Of a stretch of 61,970 nt of DNA, positions 51,573 to 59,757 are shown one piece after another (the first letter of the stretch is position 1; each line of letters opens with the position of its first letter). The notes below the pieces were generated by a model that worked only from the letters and a program-made list of their open reading frames with translations, did no database searches and had not been told where the DNA came from. Source of the DNA: Streptomyces sp. S3(2020) (GTDB lineage Bacteria > Actinomycetota > Actinomycetes > Streptomycetales > Streptomycetaceae). The translations under genes and the position numbers were made by a program. The stretch is taken from positions 1 to 61,970 of the forward strand of contig NZ_JABERD010000034.1 of NCBI RefSeq assembly GCF_013044505.1, in the 5' to 3' direction.

Positions 51573-52322
51573 TCACTCCCCCATCAACCGGCGGATCTCG
51601 GTGATCAGGGCGACCAGCGCCCGGCGCTCCGGAGGGGTGGTCTCCGGGTGCCAGAGGTCGATGAGCAGGCAGGTCCGCGGGCGATTGCCCAGGTTGCGGG
51701 CCTCGTGCTCGAAGGAGTAGTCGAAGAGCAGGCACTTCCCCTCTTCCCAGGAGCGCGTCCGTCCGGCGACCGTGAGGCTGCACCCGTCGGGTATGTCCAC
51801 CGCGAGATGCAGGTTGATGCTGAAGTTCCACAGATCGCAGTGGGGTTCGATGACGGCGCCCGGCAGCAGGGTGGAGAAATGGCACTCCAGGAGAGGGCAT
51901 ATTTTCTCCGTGTCGACGGCCAGGTCTTTCACCAGCCGATAAGCGGTGGGAGCCGTGACGGCCGACTGTTCGACGAGACCCCCGCCGCGGAAGAGATAAA
52001 GGGCCTGCCAGTCCTCCTGGCGGGTCAGATAGTGCTCGTAGTCCGAGAAATCCTCCCGCCGCCGTTCCCAGGCGGAATTCAGCTCCTCCTTGATGGCCCC
52101 GTGACCGGCTTCGAGCCCATGGACGACGGGGGCCAGTTCGGCATAGGCGTAGGGGTCGTGCCAGGGAGTGGGCGAGAGGCCCGGCATGATCCATCTGGCC
52201 CGCTTCTGCAGCGGATGCCGTTCGCCTCCGCCCGGTTCCAGCATCCGCTCGACCCGAGTGATCGATTCCGCACCGCACTCGGCTCTGATCGCCGCGAACG
52301 CTGCCTCCACCTCGGGTGTCAC
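51573..52322 (-). CDS. aspartyl/asparaginyl beta-hydroxylase-like oxygenase
   Basis: 249 residues. The C-terminal half is the Asp/Asn beta-hydroxylase jelly roll: HFSTLLPGAVIEPHCDLWNFSINLHLAVDIPDGCSLTVAGRTRSWEEGKCLLFDYSFEHEARNLG. The first iron-ligand His is in PHCD and the second in FEHEARN, and the 2-oxoglutarate-binding Arg is probably in RPRTCLLIDLWH. It should hydroxylate a peptide or small molecule using 2-oxoglutarate. It is co-directional with the isonitrile genes, 235 bp upstream of the MFS start, so it may tailor the product, but that is inference; the palindrome at 51370 lies between. Confidence 0.85.
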   Translation of the reverse strand: MTPEVEAAFAAIRAECGAESITRVERMLEPGGGERHPLQKRARWIMPGLSPTPWHDPYAYAELAPVVHGLEAGHGAIKEELNSAWERRREDFSDYEHYLTRQEDWQALYLFRGGGLVEQSAVTAPTAYRLVKDLAVDTEKICPLLECHFSTLLPGAVIEPHCDLWNFSINLHLAVDIPDGCSLTVAGRTRSWEEGKCLLFDYSFEHEARNLGNRPRTCLLIDLWHPETTPPERRALVALITEIRRLMGE

Positions 52323-52498
52323 GCGGCTCTCCCTTCGCCCGAAGTTCCGCGCCCCGACCGCAGAGGTCGGGCCGCGCTGTCGAACCAGTAGTCGGGCGAG
52401 GTGAGGTCGGAGTTCCCGGCCGTCCGGATGAATTGCCTGTGTGTCAGAGGATGTTGGGGGTCCGGAGTCGACTCGTACGCCTGGCGCGGGGCCGGCGA

Positions 52499-52532
52499 AG
52501 GTGTCGGTGTCCGCCGCTCGGCACCGACACCT
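52499..52532 (-). terminator. terminator-like stem-loop after the sigma factor gene
   Basis: AGGTGTCGGTG and its exact complement CACCGACACCT form an 11-bp stem with a 12-base loop, starting 12 bp beyond the stop of the sigma gene (minus strand). It likely ends the copper operon and separates it from the hydroxylase gene downstream. Confidence 0.6.
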
Positions 52533-52543
52533 CGCCGTCTCGT

Positions 52544-53158
52544 TCAGGCCGCCAGCAGTGCGGGCGCCTCCGCCTCGTCCAGCAGATCCGCCAAGGTGGC
52601 CCGGGCCCGGGCGACGCGGGAGCGGACCGTGCCGACGGGGCAGTCGCTGACCTCGGCCGCCTCCGCGTAGGGCAGGCCCACCAGCTGGGTGAGGAGGAAC
52701 GCTTCACGGCGTTCGTCCGGCAGCGACTCCAGGAGGTCGAGCAGCGCGATGCCGTCGTCGAAGCCCGGGAGGTCCCGCGGCTGCGCGTTCTCGACGGCCA
52801 GCTGCCAGTCCGCCAGGTCGCAGAGGCGCGGCCGGGCGGAGGCGTACCGGTAGCTGTCGATCACCGCACGGCGGGCGATGGACAGCAGCCAGGCGCGGGC
52901 CGAGGAACGGCCCTCGAAGCGGTGCAGGCTGCCGAGCGCGCGCAGGAACGTGTCCTGGGCGAGGTCGTCGGCCGCCTGGGGGTCGCCGCAGAGGTGGGCG
53001 ACATAGCGCGTCACGTCGAGGTGCAGTGCGCGTACGAAGTGCTCGACCGCGTCCGCGTCACCTCCGCGGGCGGCGAGCGCCCACGCGGTTATCGACTCGT
53101 CCATCGACATCGCCGCGTCGTGGTTCTCGCGCGCGGCCGACAGGGCAGAAGTGATCAC
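52544..53158 (-). CDS. ECF RNA polymerase sigma factor (RpoE-like)
   Basis: 204 residues. Region 2: FVRALHLDVTRYVAHLCGDPQAADDLAQDTFLRALGSLHRFEGRSSARAWLLSIARRAVIDSYR. Region 4: LLESLPDERREAFLLTQLVGLPYAEAAEVSDCPVGTVRSRVARARATL. The GTG at 53158 has AAGGA seven bases upstream; a Met 16 codons later is possible. It is the last gene of a co-directional block with CopA and PCu(A)C proteins. No anti-sigma gene is adjacent, but the Met/His-rich membrane protein just upstream could couple periplasmic copper to it. Confidence 0.9.
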   Translation of the reverse strand: MITSALSAARENHDAAMSMDESITAWALAARGGDADAVEHFVRALHLDVTRYVAHLCGDPQAADDLAQDTFLRALGSLHRFEGRSSARAWLLSIARRAVIDSYRYASARPRLCDLADWQLAVENAQPRDLPGFDDGIALLDLLESLPDERREAFLLTQLVGLPYAEAAEVSDCPVGTVRSRVARARATLADLLDEAEAPALLAA

Positions 53159-53311
53159 TTGGTGTCCTTCTCGGTCATCCGTGATCCGGACCGGGGCGCT
53201 GGGAGCGCGGGCGGTCCGGTGCGTGGGGAGACGGCCGTACGGCATCCGCGAGGGCGCGTACGGCCGGGGCCCGAGACGTCTCAGGGACGGCCTCGGGGAT
53301 ACCGGCTGTCG

Positions 53312-53962
53312 TCAGGCGACAGCGGTCCCCACGGGCGGACCCCGGGAAGTGATCGCATGGACGAGGAGCAGCCGCGGCACCCGGTCCGAGGACGGCCGGT
53401 GCGCACGGACGCGCGGGCGCTCGGGGGTGACGGGCAGAGCGGCGAGCAGCAGCCGCAGGGGTGCGGCCAGCCATCCGGCCACGGCCCGCAGGATGCGGAA
53501 CGCGGCCCTCTCGCCGTGGGCCAGCCACAGCCCGCAGAGCGCCGCGGCCAGCAGGTGGGCGGCGAACATGCCGAGGGACGACGAGCCGGTCATGGAGTGG
53601 CTCACGTGATCCGCGTGCCCCATATCCATGGAGTCCATGGAGTGCATGTGCATCGAGCCCATGTGCATGGCGCCCATGTCGTGCGCCGTCGCCCCTGTGT
53701 CCGCGGCCGCGGACTGGGCCAGCGAGAAGGCCGAGTGCAGTCCGGTCTGCGCGACGACGACCACGGCGACGATCAACGGCAAGCCGCGCTCACGCCCCGC
53801 GAGGCCCCATCCCACGCCGCCGGTCGCGACCGCCCCGGCGGCCAGCGTCCACACCGGGACGTCGCTGCCGGACATCAGGACGTGGCCCAAGGCGGCGAGC
53901 AGCACACAGACGGCCGCGAACACCGCGGCCCGTACCGTGCGAGAACACCACCCTGCAGTCAT
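53312..53962 (-). CDS. Met/His-rich integral membrane protein, probable copper-related
   Basis: 216 residues, about five helices (roughly 10-30, 36-53, 59-80, 127-150, 155-175). Between the third and fourth lies a loop of about 35 residues packed with Met and His (HDMGAMHMGSMHMHSMDSMDMGHADHVSHSM), a strong candidate for Cu(I)/Cu(II) binding. It resembles DUF5134-type proteins, but I am not certain of the family. The neighbours are a PCu(A)C protein and CopA upstream and an ECF sigma factor downstream, all on the same strand. Confidence 0.82.
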   Translation of the reverse strand: MTAGWCSRTVRAAVFAAVCVLLAALGHVLMSGSDVPVWTLAAGAVATGGVGWGLAGRERGLPLIVAVVVVAQTGLHSAFSLAQSAAADTGATAHDMGAMHMGSMHMHSMDSMDMGHADHVSHSMTGSSSLGMFAAHLLAAALCGLWLAHGERAAFRILRAVAGWLAAPLRLLLAALPVTPERPRVRAHRPSSDRVPRLLLVHAITSRGPPVGTAVA

Positions 53963-54035
53963 GGCGTCTCATCCTCGCATCCGGGCACGGGTCATCACTC
54001 GGGGGTACGGAAATCGCCCCTGTTTCACTCACACG

Positions 54036-54548
54036 TCACGAACTCGGCCGGACCACCACCGCGAGGGTCTCGACCGCTCCGGTGCGCTCGAAGTGCAGCG
54101 TGAACGGCACGAGATCGCCCGCCTTCCAGCGCGTGCCGGCGCTCAGGACGACGTCCAGTCCGTCCGGTGACATGGCCAGCACGCGGCCCGCGGGAACGGC
54201 AGCCGAAGCCACCTCGGTCCTGGTGGCGGCGGTGTCGCCGATCATGCGGTGCCGGCTGAGGACGATCTCTGCGTCCGTGGAGGAGGAGGTCACCTCGACC
54301 AGCCGGTCGTCCGCACCGCCCGTGTTGGTGAGGTCGAAGAACGCGGCGGTCTCCGTGCTGTCGCCGTACGGCAGGAAGACCCGCCCGTTCGTGACGGCGA
54401 CCCGCGCCGGGCTGCCCGCGTTCCCGGCGCCGACCCAGGTGGTCAGCCCGCCGAGGGCGATACCGCACACGGCGACGGGCGCGAGCGCGGCGAGCAGGGT
54501 GTCGGTGAGCCGGCGCCGGGTGGGCCGCCACAGGGAGTCCTGGTTCAT
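54036..54548 (-). CDS. PCu(A)C-like copper chaperone
   Basis: 170 residues: one N-terminal helix (about 14-38, signal anchor) then a PCu(A)C cupredoxin-like domain (VAVTNGRVFLPYGDSTETAAFFDLTNTGGADDRLVEVTSSSTDAEIVLSRHRM... MSPDGLDVVLSAGTRWKAGDLVPFTLHFERTGAVE). Of the usual ligand set H(M)x10M...HxM, His100/Met102 and Met126 are present, but the second HxM is replaced by LDVVL, so copper affinity may be changed. Its ATG overlaps the CopA stop by four bases. It would act outside the membrane, passing copper to or from cuproenzymes. Confidence 0.85.
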   Translation of the reverse strand: MNQDSLWRPTRRRLTDTLLAALAPVAVCGIALGGLTTWVGAGNAGSPARVAVTNGRVFLPYGDSTETAAFFDLTNTGGADDRLVEVTSSSTDAEIVLSRHRMIGDTAATRTEVASAAVPAGRVLAMSPDGLDVVLSAGTRWKAGDLVPFTLHFERTGAVETLAVVVRPSS

Positions 54549-56779
54549 GGGGTGTGCCTCCTGCGGGCGGCCGTGGCCGTGGGCTGCCGACCGCGCAGCC
54601 GCAGGCTGTTGCCGACCACCAGCAGCGAGCTCAGCGACATCGCGGCGGCGGCGAGCATGGGGTTGAGCAGGCCGACCATGGCGAGCGGCACGGTGACGAC
54701 GTTGTAGCCGAAGGCCCAGACGAGATTGGCGCGGATGGTGCCCAGGGTGCGCCGGGCCAGCCGTACGGCGTCCGCGAGGGCCTCGATGTCTCCGCGTACG
54801 AGCGTCACGTCGGCGGCCCCGATGGCCACGTCCGTGCCGCTGCCCATGGCGATCCCGAGGTCGGCGCCGGCCAGGGCCGCGGCGTCGTTGACGCCGTCCC
54901 CGACGACGGCGACCCGAAAGCCCTGCTCCTGAAGGTCCTTGACGAGAGCGGCCTTGTCCTCGGGCGTGCGGCGGGCGTGCACCTCGTCGATGCCCAGTTC
55001 CTGTGCGACGGACCGGGCGGGCGCCTCGCGGTCGCCGGTGGCGAGCACGGGTCGCAGGCCGAGACGCCTCAGCTGGTCGACGGCCCGGTAACTGCCCGGC
55101 CGTACGACGTCCCCGACCTCGATGAGCGCCTGGGTGACACCGTCCACGCGGACCACGACCGGCGTGTGCGCGGCGGCCGGCTCGGTGGGCAACTCGTCGT
55201 CCGGCGCCAGGACTTCGACCAGATGCCCCTCGACGCGACCGCGGACTCCCCTGCCCGGCAGGGCACGGAACTCACCGACCTCCGGCAGCTCCCCCACCGT
55301 CCGCCGCGCATACGCCGAGATCGCCCGCCCCAGCGGATGCTCGGAGCCCTGCTCGACCGCGCCCGCCAGGCGCAGCGCCTCGTCCTTGCCCAGCCCGTCC
55401 GGTACGGCGGTGACCCGGGCGACGCTCATGTGCCCGGAGGTGAGGGTGCCGGTCTTGTCGAGTACGACGACGTCGAGGTGCTGAAGCCCTTCCAGGGCCT
55501 GCGGACCGCTGACGAGGACGCCGAGTCGGGCCCCGCGCCCGGTGGCGGCCATCAGCGCGGTCGGCGTCGCCAGCCCCAGGGCGCACGGGCAGGCCACGAC
55601 CAGCACGGCCACGCACGCGGTGATCGCGGCCTGTGGATCGGCCCCGGCACCGAGCCAGAACCCGAGCACGGTGACGGCCAGTGCGAGGACGACGGGTACG
55701 AAGACCCCGGCGACCGAGTCGGCCAGGCGCTGCACCCTCGCCTTCCCTGCCTGTGCCTCGGTCACCAGCCGGGTGATGCGCGCGAGCTGGGTGTCCGCGC
55801 CGACGGCGGTGGCCTGTACCAGCAGCAGCCCGCCGGCGTTGACGGCCCCGCCGACCACCGCCGAGCCCGGTCCGACCTCGACCGGTTCGCTCTCCCCGGT
55901 GACCAGGGACAGGTCCACGGCCGAACTGCCCTCCGTCACCCGCCCGTCGGTGGCCACGCGCTCGCCGGGCCGCACGACGAAGATCTGACCCGCCCTCAAC
56001 TCCTCGATGGGAACCAGCCGTTCCACGCCCTCGTCCCGCACCGCGACGTCCTTGGCGGCGAGTTGAGCCAGCGATCGAAGCGCCGCCCCGGTTCCGCGCC
56101 TGGCGCGCGCCTCCAGAAAGCGTCCGGCGAGGACGAACAGCGGTACACCGACGGCCGCTTCGAGGTAGATGTGCGCGACGCCGTCCGAGGCCGAGGGCAC
56201 GAGCGTGAACGGCATCCGCATGCCGGGGTCGCCGGCGCCCCCGAGGAAGAGCGCGTACGCCGACCAGGAGAAGGACGCCGCCACGCCCAGCGAGACCAGC
56301 GTGTCCATGGTGGCCGCCGAGTGCCGCAGCCCTCGTACCGCCCGCGTGTGGAACGGCCACGCGCCCCACACGGCGACCGGCGCGGTGAGCACGAAGCACA
56401 GCCACTGCCAGTTGCGGAACTGGAGTGCGGGCACCATCGACAGCACGAGGACGGGCAGCGAGAGCAGCGCGGTGATCAGCAGGCGGTCACGCTCCCGCTC
56501 GGTGCCGTCCGACTCCGCGTCGTCCTGCGCCTGCCGCTGCTTCGGCGGCGCGGGCAGAGCGGCCGTGTATCCGGCCTTCTCCACCGTGGCGACCAGTTCC
56601 CCGGCGCTGATCCGCGGCGGATGGCTCACCCTGGCCCGCCCGGTGGCCAGATTGACGGTCGCCGTGACCCCGTCCAGCTTGCCGAGCTTCTTCTCGACAC
56701 GCTTCACACACGCGGCGCAGGTCATGCCTCCGACGGTGAGGTCGGTCGTCACGAGGGCGATCACGGGTTCGGTCGCCAT
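54545..56779 (-). CDS. copA: copper-translocating P-type ATPase (CopA-like)
   Basis: 744 residues. One N-terminal heavy-metal domain with GGMTCAACV (Cys21, Cys24), eight helices, actuator TGES at 294-297, membrane CPC at 397-399 (ACPCALGLATPTALM), phosphorylation site DKTGTLT (Asp441), HP at 481-482, and hinge GDGVND at 627-632. The CPC and single CxxC indicate a Cu(I) exporter; a Cu-supply role for cuproenzymes is possible. It overlaps both neighbours (stop/start), so it is in one operon with the small membrane protein upstream and PCu(A)C downstream. Confidence 0.94.
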   Translation of the reverse strand: MATEPVIALVTTDLTVGGMTCAACVKRVEKKLGKLDGVTATVNLATGRARVSHPPRISAGELVATVEKAGYTAALPAPPKQRQAQDDAESDGTERERDRLLITALLSLPVLVLSMVPALQFRNWQWLCFVLTAPVAVWGAWPFHTRAVRGLRHSAATMDTLVSLGVAASFSWSAYALFLGGAGDPGMRMPFTLVPSASDGVAHIYLEAAVGVPLFVLAGRFLEARARRGTGAALRSLAQLAAKDVAVRDEGVERLVPIEELRAGQIFVVRPGERVATDGRVTEGSSAVDLSLVTGESEPVEVGPGSAVVGGAVNAGGLLLVQATAVGADTQLARITRLVTEAQAGKARVQRLADSVAGVFVPVVLALAVTVLGFWLGAGADPQAAITACVAVLVVACPCALGLATPTALMAATGRGARLGVLVSGPQALEGLQHLDVVVLDKTGTLTSGHMSVARVTAVPDGLGKDEALRLAGAVEQGSEHPLGRAISAYARRTVGELPEVGEFRALPGRGVRGRVEGHLVEVLAPDDELPTEPAAAHTPVVVRVDGVTQALIEVGDVVRPGSYRAVDQLRRLGLRPVLATGDREAPARSVAQELGIDEVHARRTPEDKAALVKDLQEQGFRVAVVGDGVNDAAALAGADLGIAMGSGTDVAIGAADVTLVRGDIEALADAVRLARRTLGTIRANLVWAFGYNVVTVPLAMVGLLNPMLAAAAMSLSSLLVVGNSLRLRGRQPTATAARRRHTP

Positions 56780-57036
56780 CAGTGGCCTCCCCCGTGCATG
56801 TTCCCCATGTCGTCCGTGCCGCCCGTATCGCCCGTGCCGCCCGTGTCCTCCGCGCCCCCGGAGCTCGTGCCGGTGCCGTGCATGCCCGGCGCCACGGGTC
56901 CTGCGGCGGCACCGACGCCGTACGACACCGCGAACACCAGGGCCAGCAGCAGGAGGAAGCCGCAGAGCGCGGGCGGGGGCACCGGTTTCCGTAACACCGC
57001 GCCCGCGCCGGAGGGAGATTGCCGTGACTCGTCCAC
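56779..57036 (-). CDS. small membrane protein with Met/His tail
   Basis: 85 residues with one helix (about 24-43, LCGFLLLLALVFAVSYGVG) and a Gly/Thr/Asp-rich extracytoplasmic tail ending DDMGNMHGGGH. The tail has Met and His residues suited to copper, and the GT/GD repeat gives it low complexity, matched by short tandem repeats in the DNA at 56811-56850. Its stop overlaps the CopA start by one base. It is probably a copper-binding accessory; no family is recognised. Confidence 0.75.
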   Translation of the reverse strand: MDESRQSPSGAGAVLRKPVPPPALCGFLLLLALVFAVSYGVGAAAGPVAPGMHGTGTSSGGAEDTGGTGDTGGTDDMGNMHGGGH

Positions 57037-57211
57037 GTGTCAGGAGTCGGAGCGACCGAAAACCGAGTTCCGGGGCGACGGTGTGGCGTCCCTCACGTCC
57101 GACACGACTGCCTCCCGCCCGGGCCGGGGACGGTGCACACGTTCAGCCGGACGGGCAGCAGGAACGCCGCGCCCGAGACCCCGACCGGTGCGGTCGCCAC
57201 CGCGATCGACA

Positions 57212-57226
57212 GTCCGGTGACCGGAC
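57212..57226. promoter_or_regulatory. 15-bp palindrome GTCCGGT-G-ACCGGAC
   Basis: Seven-base exact arms around one G, in the 237-bp gap (57037-57273) upstream of the copper operon, about 175 bp before its first start. Nothing else stands out in the gap. It could be an operator for the operon, but such GC-rich dyads can arise by chance. Confidence 0.35.
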
Positions 57227-57273
57227 GGCACGGCTCCGGCGGCGACCCGGTCTCGTAAACCATTACGCCGGGT

Positions 57274-57441
57274 TCAGTCGGCCTCCGCTGCCGGGACCAC
57301 GACCAGGTAGGCGTCCGACTTCAGGTCCATGACGACCGTCGCCGGTTCGCCCTGCTCGCGTCGCTCGGCCGCGTACTCCTCCGCCGGCCACGATCCGCGC
57401 GGAGCTCCCGCGGGGAACCGCTCCAACACCTTCGCACCCAT
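57274..57441 (-). CDS. small conserved hypothetical protein
   Basis: About 55 residues from MGAKVLERFPAGAPRG, ending EQGEPATVVMDLKSDAYLVVVPAAEAD. A GGAGG lies 11 bases before the ATG. The strand-turn-strand C-terminus looks protein-like, but there is no recognised family, and overlapping frames in this interval are also open. It stands alone between the MMPL transporter and the copper operon. Confidence 0.45.
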   Translation of the reverse strand: MGAKVLERFPAGAPRGSWPAEEYAAERREQGEPATVVMDLKSDAYLVVVPAAEAD

Positions 57442-57546
57442 GGCGGAAGACACCTCCAGCATCGAGCTTCGACCCGGCACGACGAACCGGCGTCGTAGCT
57501 CTTCGCCTGCCCGCGACCGACGCGTCCATGCCCCACCGACGGCCGG

Positions 57547-59643
57547 TCACTCGGGAGCGGCCGGCGGGCTCCCTTCGGTCGCGGGGAACGCGCCGGACCC
57601 GGGCCACCACGCGACGGCCCCGAGATCGCGGGCCAGGGCCGGGACGAGCAGCGAGCGCACGACCAAGGTGTCGAGGAGCACCCCGAAGGCGACGATGAAC
57701 GCGATCTGCGCGAGGAACGCCAGCGGGATCACCCCGAGCGCGGCGAACGTCGCCGCGAGCACCACGCCGGCCGAGGTGATCACGCCCCCGGTGCCGACCA
57801 GACCCCGCAACACCCCCTGGCGCACCCCGTGCCGCAGGGACTCCTCCCGCACCCGTGACATGAGGAAGATGTTGTAGTCGACGCCGAGGGCGACGAGGAA
57901 CACGAAGCCGTACAGCGGCACGGACGGATCGGTACCGCCGAAGCCGAACACATGCGGGAAGACCAGGGACGAGACGCCCAGTGTGGCGAGGTAGTTGAGC
58001 GCCACGGTGGCCACCAGCAGGGCGGGCAGCAGCAGGGAGCGCAGCAGCACGGTCAGGATCAGGAAGATGATCACGAGGACCACGGGGACGATGAGCGTGC
58101 GGTCCCGTTCGGCCGTCCGCAGGGTGTCGTACTGCTGGGCCGTGTACCCGCCGACGAGAGCGTCCGCGCCGGGCACCGCGTGCAGGGCCGTGCGCAGCCG
58201 GGCCACGGTGTCCTTGGCGGCGTCGCTGTCGGCGGCGGACGCCAGCGTGACGTCGACCCGTACCCGCCCGTCGACGACCAGCGGGTCACCGCCGGGCCGC
58301 CCGGACTCCGTGACGCCCGCCGCCGCGGCGACGCCCTCGGTGGCGAGGGCCGTCCGGACGACGCGGTCGAGGCGGTCGGCGTCGGCGATGACGACGGTCG
58401 GGTTGCCGGAGCCGCCGGGGTAGTGCCGGGCGAGCGTCTGCTGTGCGGTCACGGAGGGCGCCCGGTCCACGAAGGTCTCGGCGAGCGGGACACCTCGGGA
58501 GTCGAGGGTGGGGGCGAAGGCGGCGCAGGCCAGCAGTCCCGCGAGGCTCACGGCCCACACCTTGCGGGGCGCGCGGTCGACCAGGGCGGCGACGCGCCGC
58601 CAGACACCGTGACCGGTGGTCGTGGGGCGCGGGGCGGCCGGCCAGTACGCGGAGCGGCCCAGCAGGACGAGCACCGCGGGCAGGAAGGTCAGCGAACTGA
58701 GCACGGCGCAGCCGATGCCGATCGCGCCGACCGGCCCGAGCGCGCGGTTGTTGGTGAGATCGCTGATCAGCAGGGCGAGCAGCCCGAGGGCGACGGTGGC
58801 GGCGCTGGCCACGATGGCGCCCCACGACTGCCGCAGCGCGGCCCGCGCGGCCGCGAACCGGTCGGTGCGCTCGGCCAGTTCCTCCCGGTAGCGCGCCGTC
58901 AGCAGCAGGGCGTAGTCGGTGGCGGCGCCGATGACCAGGATGGACAGGATGCCCTGGACCTGGCCGTCGACCCTGACGATGTCGTGGTCGGCGAGCACAT
59001 AGACGATGGCGCAGGCGAGGCCGAGTGCGAAGACGGCCCCGAGGATGATCACCAGGGGCAGCAGCACGCTGCGGTAGACGAGCAGCAGGATGACCAGGAC
59101 GGTGACCAGGGCGACGGCCAGGAGCAGTCCGTCGATGCCGGCGAAGGCCTCGGACAGGTCCGCCTGTGTCGCGGCCGGCCCGGCGAGCTGGACGGTGCTG
59201 CCGGGGACGCGCTCGGCGGTCGTACGGATGCGGTCGAGGGTGTCCTTCAGCCGGTCGCCTAGGTCGGGCCTGAGCTGGATGACGCCTTCCAGTGCCTCGC
59301 GGTCCTCGGAGACGAGCGCGGGCGACACGTCCCCGACCACGCCCGGCAGATCGCCGAGGGAGGCGAGCGCGCGTCCGGCCGCGGCCTGACGGTCCTGGAT
59401 CCGGCCGCCCTTGTCGTCGGTCCAGAGGACGATCACCGGAAGCGACTCGTCCTGCCGGAAGTCCCGCTGGGCGGCGACGACCTCGGTCGATTCGGCGCTG
59501 CGCGGCAGGAAGGCGGCCTGGTCGTTGGTGGCGACCTCGCCGAGCCGCCCGGCATAGGGGCCCAGAACGCCGCCGATGCCGAGCCAGACGACGAGCAGAA
59601 GGAGCGGCACGAGGAATCGGCCTCGCCGCGGGGTGAGGGACAT
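57547..59643 (-). CDS. MMPL/RND family transporter
   Basis: 698 residues, about 12 helices in two repeats, each with a large extracytoplasmic loop. Signatures include QGILSILVIGAATDYALLLTARYREEL in the first repeat and YGFVFLVALGVDYNIFLMSRVREESLRHGV in the second. It uses the proton gradient to export lipids, drugs or other hydrophobic molecules. A MarR gene lies directly upstream on the same strand, and two dyads sit between the two genes, one ending at 59681 and one at 59711. Confidence 0.93.
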   Translation of the reverse strand: MSLTPRRGRFLVPLLLLVVWLGIGGVLGPYAGRLGEVATNDQAAFLPRSAESTEVVAAQRDFRQDESLPVIVLWTDDKGGRIQDRQAAAGRALASLGDLPGVVGDVSPALVSEDREALEGVIQLRPDLGDRLKDTLDRIRTTAERVPGSTVQLAGPAATQADLSEAFAGIDGLLLAVALVTVLVILLLVYRSVLLPLVIILGAVFALGLACAIVYVLADHDIVRVDGQVQGILSILVIGAATDYALLLTARYREELAERTDRFAAARAALRQSWGAIVASAATVALGLLALLISDLTNNRALGPVGAIGIGCAVLSSLTFLPAVLVLLGRSAYWPAAPRPTTTGHGVWRRVAALVDRAPRKVWAVSLAGLLACAAFAPTLDSRGVPLAETFVDRAPSVTAQQTLARHYPGGSGNPTVVIADADRLDRVVRTALATEGVAAAAGVTESGRPGGDPLVVDGRVRVDVTLASAADSDAAKDTVARLRTALHAVPGADALVGGYTAQQYDTLRTAERDRTLIVPVVLVIIFLILTVLLRSLLLPALLVATVALNYLATLGVSSLVFPHVFGFGGTDPSVPLYGFVFLVALGVDYNIFLMSRVREESLRHGVRQGVLRGLVGTGGVITSAGVVLAATFAALGVIPLAFLAQIAFIVAFGVLLDTLVVRSLLVPALARDLGAVAWWPGSGAFPATEGSPPAAPE

Positions 59644-59666
59644 GGTTCTCCCGGTCGATGAACAGG

Positions 59667-59711
59667 TACCTCAACGAGGTATCTCAACAATAAACAATCT
59701 CAATCATTGAG
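59667..59711. promoter_or_regulatory. two dyads in the MMPL promoter
   Basis: TACCTC-AAC-GAGGTA (59667-59681) and CTCAAT-C-ATTGAG (59699-59711) lie 23-70 bp before the MMPL start in an unusually AT-rich stretch, with CTCAACAA between. The spacing suits MarR dimers, so the MarR protein encoded just upstream is the likely binder. Confidence 0.6.
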
Positions 59712-59757
59712 CTTTCTCCGGGTAGGGGGTCCCTGGATGCGGCTGGGACGAAGTTCT

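Noticed and set aside
52353..52371. 7-bp hairpin CCCGACC/GGTCGGG upstream of the beta-hydroxylase
   Set aside because: Too short and GC-rich to separate from chance in this genome.
56811..56850. Short GC-rich tandem repeats as a CRISPR-like array
   Set aside because: They are codon repeats for a Gly/Thr/Asp-rich tail within a gene, with no spacers; no CRISPR or cas gene is present in the window.
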